Below are positions 33,366 through 46,326 of a stretch of DNA of 64,000 bases, in pieces; positions within the stretch are counted from its first letter, which is position 1; every line of letters starts with the position of its first letter. The notes beneath the pieces were generated by a model. It worked only from the letters and a program-made list of their open reading frames with translations, did no database searches and had not been told where the DNA came from. The DNA comes from Pogonophryne albipinna (taxonomy: Eukaryota; Chordata; Actinopteri; Perciformes; Artedidraconidae), in the NCBI GenBank assembly GCA_028583405.1, contig CM053260.1, forward strand, positions 27,162,425 through 27,226,424, written 5' to 3'. A program made the translations under genes and the position numbers.

Positions 33366-34416
33366 TTAAGAAAGGTGGGGTGAAGTATAGTATGTTAATT
33401 ACAACCTTACCCTCCATATGATAATTGCCTGACAAAGGTCAAGGCAACACCCTTCGGTCTGAGAACATTTTGTAGTTAGGAAACCTATTGAATTATTATA
33501 AATTCCCATCATACTACTTAGGTTGGAATTACTTAGCAAAAGCCCAATTGTTCAATGTCATCTTCTATTAAGTTGCACTGTGGTGCCTTGAAGGAAATCC
33601 AGCCTGGAATTGGTCAGCTGTCTCGTTGACCAGAGAATACAGCGACAACTTATTATTATTGTCAAATAGATGAATATGTAGTTAGGAAGTCCTAAGTTGC
33701 AAACAGAATGGGCAATTTTTTAATCTGTTGGTCATTCACACCGATGAGATTTAAAAAGCACAGACATCATTGTGTTTTTGAGTATGAGTATAGTAGTTAT
33801 AAGGATGCCGCTTTCGTCTCATTAGTATGCATAAAAAAGTGACATGTGACACGCCCCCAATAATGCAAATGAGCTAAGTCCCGCCTCCCATTGTTCGAGA
33901 TCCTTTGATGTGATTGGGTACAATCATGTTAATGAGCTAAGTCCCGCCTCCCTTTGTTGTCTAATTCTTTGATGTGAGATAACAGGTAGGTGTGAAAAGC
34001 CCCCCTGTGTAGTGCTTTTGTTGTCTAATTCTTTGATGTGTTGATTAAGGCAGTCTCTTTGAAGTTATGTTGTCTGGCCTGTCCCCCCTTGTAGTCTAAT
34101 TCTTTGATGTGAGATAACAGGTAGGTGTGAAAAGCCCCCCTGTGTAGTGTCTTTGTTGTCTATTTCTTTGATGTGTTGATTAATGCAGTCTCTTTGAAGT
34201 TACGCTGTCTGGTCCCCTCAGGGTTGTATAATCTAATTAGCCTGTGATGTTTTGCCCTTTGAGGTGGTGTGTTATAAGCCTTTTGATGTTAATCTAGGTG
34301 TCTCTTTGAAGTTATGTGTGAGACTGTCTAACCCCCTCCCCGCCCAGGCCTCTCCCCCCTTTCTCCACCCCCTTCCTTTTGGGCCCTGAGGCTATCAGAT
34401 AGGGGGAGGGAATTAG

Positions 34417-34743
34417 GTGAAAATAGGAATAAGCTCTAAACTAATTAAAAAGACAGTAATTTCCACTTACCAAGTCACCTTGCAAAAAAGAAAAATTGGC
34501 CAAGAGACGCCTGTGACAACTTACCGCCATCCGTCCGGAGCGCCAGTCAAGAAACGAATGCCTCAGCGGGGCGGGAGTCAGACACCTACAGCCAGAGATC
34601 TTTGCATAAACTTATCTCGTGCCCTCTTTTGGTCATGTGCGCGCGTTCATGTGTGCTGGAGGAGGGGCTCTGTGAGGAAGTGGCAGATTTTCGGTTGTGT
34701 ACTTTCAAATTCTCGCTCATTCGAGATGGTTTCTCCAAAATGA
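34417..34743 (+). CDS. 108-codon frame in Polinton arm, unknown (copy 2, left)
   Basis: As 12182-12508, but with Arg in SCARVHVC (as in the right arms) and Phe in SRSFEMVSPK. The pattern of replacements between copies gives no indication of protein-level constraint. It starts at GTG. Confidence 0.2.
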   Translation: MKIGISSKLIKKTVISTYQVTLQKRKIGQETPVTTYRHPSGAPVKKRMPQRGGSQTPTARDLCINLSRALFWSCARVHVCWRRGSVRKWQIFGCVLSNSRSFEMVSPK

Positions 34744-34767
34744 CCTACCCCCTACCTTAAGAACAAT

Positions 34768-34769
<2 letters not shown>

Positions 34770-34811
<42 letters not shown>
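34770..34811. repeat. (AC)n microsatellite, left arm (copy 2)
   Basis: About 21 AC units. Confidence 0.98.
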
Positions 34812-34814
<3 letters not shown>

Positions 34815-35139
34815 GGAGTTGGCCTTTGGTGTGAGGGTTAGAGATAAGCCTGGGATGTTAATCTATATGTTGATTAAGACACTCTCTGTGAGGTGAGAAG
34901 CGAGGGGATGGAGTTCGGAGAAATACGCTCAAACTAAATAAAACAGCCATTAATTTTCACTCACTAAGACACCTAAAAACGTTATTGTCCTCTCTAGATT
35001 TGATTCAGGGTTTTGCTTTAAATGATTAGTGCTTGCTAAGGATATTTCTTTTCAAGTTTTTGTGAAACTGTTAACTACAAGGAAGTATCTGTTTTTGCAA
35101 AGAAGGTATTCATACTAATTTAAAAAAGATCTTATTTAG

Positions 35140-35951
35140 GTTTTTGTGTACTACACTCCTTCTAATCCAGGGAGTTTAGGAGGTGTGGATAAACTCCATA
35201 GAGCTGTACAGAATGAAATGGGTAAACAAGTAAATGTAGAGAAAGTCAGAGAATATTTATCTGAGCAGGATGCATATACTTTGCATAAGCCGGCTAGGGT
35301 GCATTTTGTAAGAAACAGAGTTTTCGTACTCAGACCGCTACAACAATTTCAAGCAGATCTTTGCGATATGCAGTCACTGTCCAAATATAATGATGGTTTT
35401 AATTATTTGTTAACAGTCGTAGATGTATTTTCGAAAAAAGCCTATGCTCAGGCATTAAAGAAGAAGACGGGCATAGAGGTTACCAAAGCCTTTGATACAA
35501 TTTTAACACACTGTCAGATTCCCAAAAAGATACAAACAGACGCAGGGAAAGAATTCTTTAACAAAGTTTTTCAAACCTTATTGAAGAAACGAGGTATTGC
35601 ACATTATGCAACAGCCAGTGATATGAAGGCATGTGTGGTAGAGAGATTTAACCGTACGCTGAAAACTAAAATGTGGCGGTATTTTACAGCTAAAAACACT
35701 CATAGATATATAGACGTCTTACCTGAACTAATTGAAAGTTACAATAATAGTTATCATCGAAGTATTAAAATGACACCAATGCAGGTGACCAAGGAAAATG
35801 CGGCTCAAGTGTTTCGGAACCTGTATACAGTACCCCCTCTGGCCTTCCTAAAAAAGCTGCTGCCAAAATGAACTTTAAGGAGGGGTAGCTTGTAAGGATA
35901 TCCAAATTGAGAGGGGCATTTGATAAAAAATATGAGCAGAGTTATACATGG
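35140..35951 (+). pseudogene. Polinton-type integrase, left arm (copy 2, broken)
   Basis: The protein reading is identical to 12907-13718, including the DDE residues, the 5-bp CAGTA insertion near the C-terminus, the in-frame TAG after KMNFKEG and the truncated SH3-like tail. No extra disabling change has accumulated since the duplication. Confidence 0.9.
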
Positions 35952-36375
35952 TAGTGGACAGCTTTTAAAAAGAAAAGTGTATCTTTCGGTAACCTTTTGA
36001 GAGAATTAAGCATAAATCTGTCAAATGTTCAAAACGGTCTTCACTGAAATAGCCTCAAAATGACAAACTGCCATTAAGAGTCAGATGCTTGACGAAATCT
36101 CATGGTAGTGGTCAGCTTTTAAAACATAAAAGTGTATCTTTCGGTAACTTTTTGAGAGAATTAAGCATAAATCTGTCAAATGTTCAAAACTGCCTTGTTT
36201 CACTGAAATGGATAAATGTATCCGAAAATAGTGTCTCTTAAGGCGGATATAGTCCCATGATAACTCCCGTTACATTCCTCCAGAGTCACAAATAGTGTAA
36301 GTTAACTTTTGGAAGAACCAGAGAGAAGGGTGAAAATGGATAAAATATATCCGAAAATAGTGTCTCTTAAGGCAG

Positions 36376-36615
36376 GTAGAGTCCCCTGACAACTCCCCTT
36401 ACAATCATCTGGAGTCAGAAAAAGTCTCTACGTTATCATTTTGGGAGAACCAGAGGAAAGGGGTGAAAATGGAGAAATTGTATCCGAAAATAGTATCTCT
36501 TAAGGCGGGTAGAGTATGGGAATTGAACGATAAACCGATCACTGTAAATGAAACGCGGAGAGAAGCAGCAGTGCGAATCGTTAAGTCTATTACCTTGTAT
36601 GCACTACGACACTAA
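36376..36615 (+). pseudogene. Terminal coding segment of unknown Polinton gene (copy 2, left)
   Basis: Same 79-codon open stretch as 14143-14382, with one further replacement (ATT to AAT near 36404). Still open to TAA. Confidence 0.5.
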
Positions 36616-38759
36616 CTTGGTAAAATGTAATGTGTTTTTTATGAAAATGTGTTGAATGTTGTGTTTTTTCAATTAAACAACCATTACAAAATGAAAATGT
36701 GTTTTATTTATTTTTTTGATTTCATATATAGTAATAGTATTATAAACGAAACATTTAAAATGTATCATGTGCTCTCATTGTATGCTCTGTTTTTGTTTTT
36801 GTTTTTTTTCAGTAACTTTCTCATAGAATTTAAGCATAAATCTGTCAAATGTTCAAAACAGCTTTTGTTTCACTGAAATGGCGTCAAAGTCACAAACTGG
36901 CTGAAACTATACAGTGAATTGGAGAAATTACAGCACAGAGTTTTCATAGTAATAGTATTATAAACGAAACATTTAAAATGTATCATGTGCTCTGTTTTTT
37001 TTTTTTTTTTTTTCAGTAACTTTCTCAGAGAATTTAAGCATAAATCTGTCAAATGTTCAAAACAGCTTTTGTTTCACTGAAATGGCGTCAAAATCACAAA
37101 CTGGCTGAAACTATACAGTGAATTGGAGAAATTACAGCACAGAGTTTTCTACTACGACACAGATAGTATAATCTATGTGACAAGACAGGGGCAGTCTCCA
37201 GTACTTTCATGGTAGTGGACTGCTTTTAAAAAGAAAAGTGTATCTTTCAGTAACCTTTTTGAGAGAATTAAGCATAAATCTGTCAAATGTTCAAAACAGC
37301 CTTGTTTCACTGAAATAGCCTCAAAATGACAAACAGCCATTAAGAGTCAGATGCTTGACGAATACTCATGGTAGTGGTCAGCTTTTTAAACATAAAAGTG
37401 TCTCTTTCAGTATCTTTTTTGTTGTTGAGAGAATTAAGCATAAATCTGTCAAATGTTCAAAACTGCCTTGTTTCACTGAAATGGATAAATGTATCCGAAA
37501 ATAATGTCTCTTAAGGCGGATAAAGCCCCCTGATAACTCCCGTTACATTCCTCCAGAGTCAGAAATAGTGTAAGTTAACTATTGGAAGAACCAGAGAAAA
37601 GGGTGAAAATGGATAAATGTATCCGAAAACAGTGTCTCTTAAGGCTTTATCGTTCAATTCCCATACTCTACCCGCCTTAAGAGACCCTATTTTCTGATAC
37701 AATTTCTCAATTTTCACCCCTTTCCTCTGGTTCTCCCAAAAAGATAACGTAGAGACTTTTTCTGACTCTGGATGAATGTAAGGGGAGTTGTCAGGGGGCT
37801 CTACCTGCCTTAAGAGACACTATTTTCGGATATATTTTATCCATTTTCACCCTTTTCTCTGGTTCTTCCAAAAGTTAACTTACACTATTTCTGACTCTGG
37901 AGGAATGTAACGGGAGTTATCAGGGGACTATATCCGCCTTAAGAGACACTATTTTCGGATACATTTATCCATTTTCACCCTTTTCTCTGGTTCTTCCAAA
38001 AGTTAACTTACACTATTTCTGACTCTGGAGGAATGTAACAGGAGTTATCAGGGGGCTTTATCCGCCTTAAGAGGCATTATTTTCGGATACATTTATCCAT
38101 TTCAGTGAAACAAGGCAGTTTTGAACATTTGACAGATTTATGTTTAATTCTCTCAACAAAAAAAAGATACTGAAAGAGACACTTTTATGTTTAAAAAGCT
38201 GACCACTACCATGAGTATTCGTCAAGCATCTGACTCTTAATGGCTGTTTGTCATTTTGAGGCTATGTCAGTGAAACAAGGCTGTTTTGAACATTTGACAG
38301 ATTTATGCTTAATTCTCTCAAAAAGGTTACCGAAAGATACACTTTTCTTTTTAAAAGCTGTCCACTACCATGAAAGTACTGGAGACTGCCCCTGTCTTGT
38401 CACATAGATTAAACTATCTGTGTCGTAGTAGAAAACTCTGTGCTGTAATTTCTCCAATTCACTGTATAGTTTCAGCCAGTTTGTGATTTTGACGCCATTT
38501 CAGTGAAACAAGGCTGTTTTGAACATTTGACAGATTTATGCTTAAATTCTCTGAGAAAGTTACTGAAAAAAAAAAAAAAAAAAAACAGAGCATACAATGA
38601 GAGCACATGATACATTTTAAATGTTTCGTTTATAATACTATTACTATATATGAAAGCAAAAAATAAAATAAAACACATTTTCATTTTGTAATGGTTGTTT
38701 AATTGAAAAAACACAACATTCAACACATTTTCATAAAAAACACATTACATTTTACCAAG

Positions 38760-38999
38760 TTAGTGTCGTAGTGCATACAAGGTAATAGACTTAACGATTT
38801 GCACTGCTGCTTCTCTCCGCGTTTCATTTACAGTGATCGGTTTATCGTTCAATTCCCATACTCTACCCACCTTAAGAGACACTATTTTCGGATACAATTT
38901 CTCCATGTTCACCCCTTTCCTCTGGTTCTCCCAAAAAGATAACGTAGAGACTTTTTCTGACTCTGGATGAATGTAAGGGGAGTTGTCAGGGGACTCTAC
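38760..38999 (-). pseudogene. Terminal coding segment of unknown Polinton gene (copy 2, right)
   Basis: Mirror copy, open over the same 240 bases as 16526-16765. Confidence 0.5.
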
Positions 39000-40164
39000 C
39001 TGCCTTAAGAGACACTATTTTCGGATATATTTTATCCATTTTCACCCTTTTCTCTGGTTCTTCCAAAAGTTAACTTACACTATTTCTGACTCTGGATGAA
39101 TGTAAGGGGAGTTATCATGGGACTATATCCGCCTTAAGAGACACTATTTTCGGATACATTTATCCATTTCAGTGAAACAAGGCAGTTTTGAACATTTGAC
39201 AGATTTATGCTTAATTCTCTCAAAAAGTTACCGAAAGATACACTTTTATGTTTTAAAGGCTGACCACTACCATGAGATTTCGTCAAGCATCTGACTCTTA
39301 ATGGCAGTTTGTCATTTTGAGGCTATTTCAGTGAAGACCGTTTTGAACATTTGACAGATTTATGCTTAATTCTCTCAAAAGGTTACCGAAAGATACACTT
39401 TTCTTTTTAAAAGCTGTCCACTACCATGAAAGTACTGGAGACTGCCCCTGTCTTGTCACATAGATTATACTATCTGTGTCGTAGTAGAAAACTCTGTGCT
39501 GTAATTTCTCCAGTTCACTGTACAGTTTGTGATTTTGAGGCTATTTCAGTGAAGGCTGTTTTGAACATTTGACAGATTTATGCTTAAATTCTCTGAGAAA
39601 GTTACTGAGAGATACACTTTTGTGTATAAAAGCTGACCACTACCATGAAGTACTCTGAGTAGATTTCGTTAAGAATCTGACTCTTAATGACAGTTTGTGA
39701 TTTTGAGGCTATGTCAGTGAAGGCTATTTTGAACATTTGACAGATTTATGTTTAAATTCTCTGAGAAAGTTACTGAAAGATACACTTTTGTGTATAAAAG
39801 CTGAAAAGTAGATAATGAAGTACTCTGTGTCAGTAGATATCATTAGGATTCTGCCTCTTAATGGCAGTTTGTGATTTTGAGGCTTGAAAACAGAGGCTGT
39901 TTTGACCATTTGACAAAATTATGCTTAATTCTCTCCAAAAAGTTACCGAAAGATACACTTTTCTTTTTTAAAAGCTGAAAAAGTAGATAATGAAGTACTT
40001 TGTGTCAGTAGATCTCGTTAAGAATCTGACTCTTAATGGCAGTTTGTGATTTTGAGGCTATTTCAGTGAAGGCTGTTTTGAACATTTGACAGATTTATGC
40101 TTAAATTCTCTCAGAATGTTACCGAAAGATACACTTTTGTGTTTAAAAGCTGACCACTACCATG

Positions 40165-40792
40165 TATAACTCTGCTCATATTTTTTATCAAATACCCCTC
40201 TCAATTTGGATATCCTTACAAGCTACCCCTCCTTAAAGTTCATTTTGGCAGCAGCTTTTTTAGGAAGGCCAGAGGGGGTATACAGGTTCCGAAACACTTG
40301 AGCCGCATTTTCCTTGGTCACCTGCATTGGTGTCATTTTAATACTTCGATGATAACTATTATTGTAACTTTCAATTAGTTCAGGTAAGACGTCTATATAT
40401 CTATGAGTGTTTTTAGCTGTAAAATACCGCCACATTTTAGTTTTCAGCGTACGGTTAAATCTCTCTACCACACATGCCTTCATATCACTGGCTGTTGCAT
40501 AATGTGCAATACCTCGTTTCTTCAATAAGGTTTGAAAAACTTTGTTAAAGAATTCTTTCCCTGCGTCTGTTTGTATCTTTTTGGGCATCTGACTGTGTGT
40601 TAAAATTGTATCAAAGGCTTTGGTAACCTCTATGCCCGTCTTCTTCTTTAATGCCTGAGCATAGGCTTTTTTCGAAAATACATCTACGACTGTTAACAAA
40701 TAATTAAAACCATCATTATATTTGGACAGTGACTGCATATCGCAAAGATCTGCTTGAAATTGTCGTAGCGGTCTGAGTACGAAAACTCTGTC
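40165..40792 (-). pseudogene. Polinton-type integrase, right arm (copy 2, truncated)
   Basis: Identical in structure to 18100-18727: catalytic core present, N-terminus removed by the same deletion joining GAGTTTTCG to TTAATCAACATATAG, and the same TAG before the SH3-like tail. Confidence 0.9.
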
Positions 40793-40855
40793 TTAATCAA
40801 CATATAGATTAACATCCCAGGCTTATCTCTAACCCTCACACCAAAGGCCAACTCC

Positions 40856-41014
<159 letters not shown>

Positions 41015-41038
41015 ATTGTTCTTAAGGTAGGGGGTAGG

Positions 41039-41365
41039 TCATTTTGGAGAAACCATCCCGAGTGAGCGAGAATTTGAAAGTACACAACCGAAAATCTGCC
41101 ACTTCCTCACAGAGCCCCTCCTCCAGCACACATGAACGCGCGCACATGACCAAAAGAGGGCACGAGATAAGTTTATGCAAAGATCTCTGGCTGTAGGCGT
41201 CTGACTCCCGCCCTGCTGAGGCATTCGTTTCTTGACTGGCGCTCCGGACGGATGGCGGTAAGTTGTCACAGGCGTCTCTTGGCCAATTTTTCTTTTTTGC
41301 AAGGTGACTTGGTAAGTGGAAATTACTGTCTTTTTAATTAGTTTAGAGCTTATTCCTATTTTCAC
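41039..41365 (-). CDS. 108-codon frame in Polinton arm, unknown (copy 2, right)
   Basis: Identical to 18934-19260. It begins at GTG, and coding is doubtful for the reasons given there. Confidence 0.2.
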   Translation of the reverse strand: MKIGISSKLIKKTVISTYQVTLQKRKIGQETPVTTYRHPSGAPVKKRMPQQGGSQTPTARDLCINLSRALFWSCARVHVCWRRGSVRKWQIFGCVLSNSRSLGMVSPK

Positions 41366-42603
41366 CTAATTCCCTCCCCCTATCTGATAGCCTCAGGGCC
41401 CAAAAGGAAGGGGGTGGAGAAAGGGGGGAGAGGCCTGGGCGGGGAGGGGGTTAGACAGTCTCACACATAACTTCAAAGAGACACCTAGATTAACATCAAA
41501 AGGCTTATAACACACCACCTCAAAGGGCAAAACATCACAGGCTAATTAGATTATACAACCCTGAGGGGACCAGACAGCGTAACTTCAAAGAGACTGCATT
41601 AATCAACACATCAACGAAATAGACAACAAAGACACTACACAGGGGGGCTTTTCACACCTACCTGTTATCTCACATCAAAGAATTAGACTACAAGGGGGGA
41701 CAGGCCAGACAACATAACTTCAAAGAGACTGCCTTAATCAACACATCAAAGAATTAGACAACAAAAGCACTACACAGGGGGGCTTTTCACACCTACCTGT
41801 TATCTCACATCAAAGAATTAGACAACAAAGGGAGGCGGGACTTAGCTCATTAACATGATTGTACCCAATCACATCAAATGATCTCGAACAATGGGAGGCG
41901 GGACTTAGCTCATTTGCATAATTGGGGGCGTGTCACATGTCACTTTTGTATGCATACTAATGAGACGAAAGCGGCATCCTTATAACTACTGAGTATAAAG
42001 CAATATTGGCAAGAATAAATGTCTGTTAGCACCACCATTATTTACAGGTTCGTTCTTAGTTACTAGCTGGAAAAACTAAAAAGCTATCAGAGATTTATGT
42101 TTTTCAAGAGGCGGTGGAACCAACTACAACTAAAAGGATAGTAAACATTTGACAAACATTAGACAAAAGAGAAGAAACTCAACTTATTGATTGTTGATAT
42201 TAATTTGCCATCGTCTGCTGAGCCAAGGAGCTTTGTTTTTTGGTTTATTACCTTAGTTTTGTGTAGTTTTTACAAGTTTTACAAAATGCATGGTTATTCT
42301 GAATAAAGACCAAAAGCTTGAAGCAAAATGGCTTTGGTTTTTGGATAAACTGCTTTAATAAATGCACCTATAACTCATGTGTTTTTCCACTTGGAATTTG
42401 TTCTATAATGCCAAAACAAGGAGCTAAAAGACTCTAGAAATGTTCCATGAACCTTTAGGAGAAATGAGAGGACTGGGTAATTCTCAGATGATCCTTTTGA
42501 ATGTAAAGCAATTGATCCGTAAAGGAAAGATATTAAAAATACTTTACCTGTCCATCCTAAAAATGTCTGCATTAGCAGGAGCAGCATCATATCGGACCTC
42601 ATC

Positions 42604-42891
42604 CTCCTTCTTTTTTGTTACTGCATGCATGTCTGAGCATATTTTATTAACTTCGAGGCATAGAGGATTTACGTTCATTTTATCCATCTTTGTAAAAGCA
42701 AGCTAACTTGAAATACTAGACTATTCACTTTACAATGGGTTTCAAGTTAGCTTGCTTTTACAAAACATGCAGAACGCATGGTTGTGGCACAACGTTAGTG
42801 GATAAAATTAACGTAAATCCTCCATGCCTCTAAAAGTTAATAAAACCTGCCCAGACATCCATGCGGTAACAAAAGAAGAAAGCGCGCCGCC
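42604..42891. repeat. Long imperfect inverted repeat with hairpin (copy 2)
   Basis: Counterpart of 20499-20786, with the perfect inner hairpin at ~42689-42764. Confidence 0.85.
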
Positions 42892-43054
42892 TGCCGCCAT
42901 TTTATGCTCGAAAATAGTGTTTCTCTGATCATTTTGTGAAAACTTTGCAACCCAGCTAAACTTCAATGTTTTTTCTGCTTCTTCAACCTGGTAAGCCTTG
43001 CAGTGGAGAAACTGTAACACACTTGGGGGGGGGGGGGTGCTAGTGTGTGTTAAG

Positions 43055-43492
43055 ATGAGAGATAAATACCATCCCTTGATTGCAAAGTTAATGCAGACTA
43101 CCTTTGCCCTGTGGCGCAATGAGATCATCAATGATGAGCTACCTGTTGGAGAGATCCTGGAATGCTGGCCTGCCTTGACAATGGAGTCACAGGTGAAAAT
43201 ATTTTAGATATGACAACTATATAATCATTTTGTGTGCCTTTGTCACTGATAACTTTGGCATGTTTACTCAGATTTAGCATGTCATGTTTCTGTTTATCTC
43301 TGCTGCCTTCAGTCCACATATACATTGTACTCTGAATTAAATAGTCATTTTATATTTGTGCAGAGTTTCACAGGATAACGAACCTCAACCTGAAGAACCA
43401 CTTTTACGCGGAGTTGGATCGGCATGCTGTTGAGCTTGTTCAGGAAGAAGGTGGCACGCAAAGGCGAAGTGTCTGAAGTTCAGCTCTTCACC
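43055..43492 (+). pseudogene. Two-exon gene fragment, SAMD3-like (copy 2)
   Basis: Same exons, splice sites and frame change as 20950-21387. No additional lesions are visible. Confidence 0.45.
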
Positions 43493-43830
43493 GTGAGTCG
43501 GTTAAGCCTCTTGGTGTTTTATTATCATACTAGAGTGGATTTTCTGTGTGTGTGTTGGGGGGCAGGGGGTCAGCCTGATAGATTTAGATTTCTTATTAAG
43601 ATAGTTGTGTTTGGGGAGGGAACAGCAGTGTTAATGTTATTGCACCTTGTTGTTGTGCTAATGAGATACAGGTGGGATCGCAGACGCCTCAATTGCTTCA
43701 AAATGGTAATCTCTTCAGTCATGGAAGAGCCCTTGTGATATAAATTGTTGTGTGGCTATGCTGTTTAGCATCCAAAGTAAAACAAAGATATGTTTTCGCA
43801 CTCAAGGATCAAGGTGACGTCCATAGCCCA

Positions 43831-43955
43831 GGGTTCGTACGGTCAGTGAAAACCTGGAAAAGTCATGGAAATTCAAAATGCAAATTCCAGGCCCTGGACA
43901 AGTTATGGAAAACAATATTTTTCCCAAAGTTTTGGAAAAGTCATGGAAATGTAAC
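43831..43955. repeat. Dispersed repeat with GGTTCGTACGGTC start (copy 2)
   Basis: Counterpart of 21726-21850. Confidence 0.5.
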
Positions 43956-44712
43956 TAAAGTTGCGTCAAATATAATTTACATGTTATATAATCGCCGAAA
44001 TAATCTGCGGTCGCGAGCTGTTATGTGCCATCATGACACGCATGGTGTTATTTTTTAATATATGAAGCGCGAGCTGTGTGCTCGAGTCTTCCTGCCTGTC
44101 GGCTGAACTCTGCTGCTCCGGGATGAGGGTCAGCTACATTAGCTACGGTGCGTTCGTTAACTGTGCGGAGTCACTGTGGCACAGACTGCACCGCTGGTGA
44201 ACAGCTGTTAGAACGGGCCGTTCAGGTGTTCAGAGCAGAGCGGCAGAGCGTGATGTGAATATCATTTAAGGCGAGACACGGCAGGCAAAAACATCGTTTT
44301 TCAAGTACTGGTCAATTTTGAGATTTTGTGCTATTTTGATTCTATAACATGTTTTCTTTCAGGCTTTTGGAAGGAAAACGTACAAAATACACATTTAAGT
44401 GTTTATTTTACTATAGTTTGTCTATTTGCGTCTGTATATTTCTCCTAAATTCACCAAAAGGTTAGCATTCTAACGTAACATAAAGTACCGCGACCGCTGT
44501 GTGCACCATGTCAACAGAGATATCATTGGATCCAAATATGGTCATTTCCTTTGTATCAGCAACCAATCGTGAAAGCACAAAGAGGTCTTAAATCAAGAAA
44601 CAAAATGTCATTGGCTGGTGTCAATTTCTGACAACGTGATTCGTTCAGATGCGTCACGTGGTGTGCTAAAACACTTCCTGGTTAGCTTTCCGCTAGAAAT
44701 TGAAATCTCAAA

Positions 44713-44916
44713 ATGGCAAAAGAACGGCGAAAAAAACGTTCACAGAGAAGACGACAACAATTGTCACTTGCACGAAGCAAGGTTATAGAAAAAACAAATG
44801 ACCCCGAACATGAAATACCTTCACGGAGTGCGTCGATACGCAAGCTATCATCCAAAGAACAGGAGGGTTTAGCTAGCGCCTCACTGCAATCTTTAAAGGC
44901 CGTTTTCTCAAAATGA
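44713..44916 (+). CDS. Small highly basic hypothetical protein (copy 3)
   Basis: 67 codons, identical to copy 2. The LTR element is inserted just 11 bases after its stop codon, so any downstream exon is now 8.1 kb away. Confidence 0.35.
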   Translation: MAKERRKKRSQRRRQQLSLARSKVIEKTNDPEHEIPSRSASIRKLSSKEQEGLASASLQSLKAVFSK

Positions 44917-44927
44917 GTTTTTTCTCC

Positions 44928-45712
44928 GATTGTTGAAGCAAACACAATAGTGGTGGCTTAAAGCCCACCTCTGCTCCGCGCCGTTCGTTAGATGAGCCTG
45001 GTCAGATTAATAAGAGAAGGAGTTCAAAACACCGGCATAAAAGTTATAACAATAATCTGATTTTAATGGTAAAAAACACAATACGAAATACAGAGTGCCC
45101 TGTAACAGAGCACTCCGGGCTCCCCGCTCTACTGCCGTGCGATACAGGTATCGGGACCAGCCAGTCAGCAACAGGGGGCGCCCTTTGCATGAATAAACAA
45201 CAGTATATATGGACATTTTTGGGGCGGATATGTGGGTCGGCTCTTCCATCCCATTTTACTCCTAAGTGAAGCGTGAGAGCCTCGGAACTAGTCAAGGTCA
45301 GAATCACTTTTTATCTTCCACCTAACTTCACTCCTTTACTTTCCCAGGGAAGATTTCACACAAACTATTATTTCCCAAAACAATCAAACATTGTACACAG
45401 AGATATTGGTGCTTGAGATTATACTGGCCCCAGGAAGAACCTTGAATAAGAACATGTGCATGTGCTGGTGGGGGGAAAGTGTATGTGTGTGTGTGTGCTG
45501 ATATCTGGGTCAGTGAGTGTAAGTGTGTGTGCTGGAGACAGGAGGTGTAAGTGTGTGTGTCAGGGTATCTGGGTCATTGAGTGTAAGTAAAAAAGGGTTA
45601 TATATATAGGATTACTTTAAAACAGTCCCAAATAATACATGTTCACTTCAATACAGTTCAAGATAATACCTGTTTACTTTAATACAGTTTAGAACAATAT
45701 CTGTTTGCTTTA
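44928..45712 (-). repeat. 3' LTR (minus orientation)
   Basis: 785 bp, nearly or fully identical to 52257-53041. On the minus strand it has a TATA-like CATATATAC around 45203-45211 and, ~136 bases downstream, an ATTAAA polyadenylation-type signal at 45062-45067. This order is consistent with U3-R-U5. On the minus strand the U3 edge is TAAAGCAAACAG and the U5 edge is GCTTCAACAATC. GTGTAAGTGTGTGTG patches lie in U3. Confidence 0.9.
45203..45211 (-). promoter_or_regulatory. TATA-like box in LTR
   Basis: CATATATAC on the minus strand, placed upstream of the ATTAAA signal in the same LTR. The second LTR has the same element at about 52532-52540. Confidence 0.55.
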
Positions 45713-45724
45713 ACCCCTCTTTTG
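45713..45724 (-). promoter_or_regulatory. Polypurine tract
   Basis: On the minus strand AAAAGAGGGG directly precedes the LTR edge. This is the classic plus-strand primer position of retroelements and fixes the element's orientation. Confidence 0.75.
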
Positions 45725-45922
45725 ATCTCACCCTCAGAGATCAACTTATACACAGCATTTGAAACATAACCACCGTCATTCTTGTCTACTGTCTGTTCCC
45801 CAACATTTATATAAATCCATCAGTCGCTGGGATTTAGAGCACTTTAAACCTTTAGGAACAGTCCACCATAACAACTTCTTATGACAGTGGAGGGAGACCA
45901 AAATATGTTAAAAAAACTCGTC

Positions 45923-46326
45923 CTAGTCGGCTGAGTCCTCTTGCTCCTCCCCCTCCGACTCGTAAGCCAACAAGGGCATTTGGTACGAAGGGGGAGGGGC
46001 AGCTTTTCCCTCAATGGTGGAACTGATGAGTCTAACACACAATGAGCGGATACAAGGCACACAACAACAACCACATGTAATGTTATTTTTGGGGACATAA
46101 GGCTTGTTACTCTAGTCCCTCTTTTGGTCCTTACTATCTCTTCCTCAGGGGCGGGGGTTGGAGAAAGAACATCATTAGTTTCACAGACAATGAAAATTAT
46201 CGTTACCATAATGGTAAGAAGGAGGCCCAGGCCTGCTACCATTCTCCAGTGCCCGTACATAATTATGCTGTTAGCTCCAATTCTTCTGGTATCTTTAAAC
46301 CGTATATTTTTGTAGAATAAAAACAA
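45923..46326 (-). pseudogene. Env remnant: leader region and cytoplasmic tail
   Basis: Two frames are pieces of a retroviral envelope gene. From about 46260 downward, MYGHWRM is followed by a strongly hydrophobic stretch of ~20 residues, like an Env leader or signal-anchor, then an acidic and basic stretch with RTKRG. In another frame, 46111-45923, a Cys-rich juxtamembrane segment (CCCVPCIRSL) is followed by a tail with PPPSYQMPLL and an acidic end, stopping at TAG 45923-45925. PPSY and YxxL-type motifs are typical of retroviral cytoplasmic tails. The surface and fusion domains between them are deleted, so no functional Env is encoded. Confidence 0.6.

Larger units (their letters stand above)
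35952..40164. repeat. Central array of ~135-150 bp repeats (copy 2)
   Basis: Same A/B repeat organisation as 13720-18099, with the strand switch near 37644. One type A unit fewer on the right side. Confidence 0.9.

Noticed and set aside
45007..45307. Overlapping 67-87 codon frames in the LTRs
   Set aside because: They occur identically in both LTRs on both strands with no similarity I recognise. LTRs are regulatory, and TATA and polyadenylation signals lie within them.
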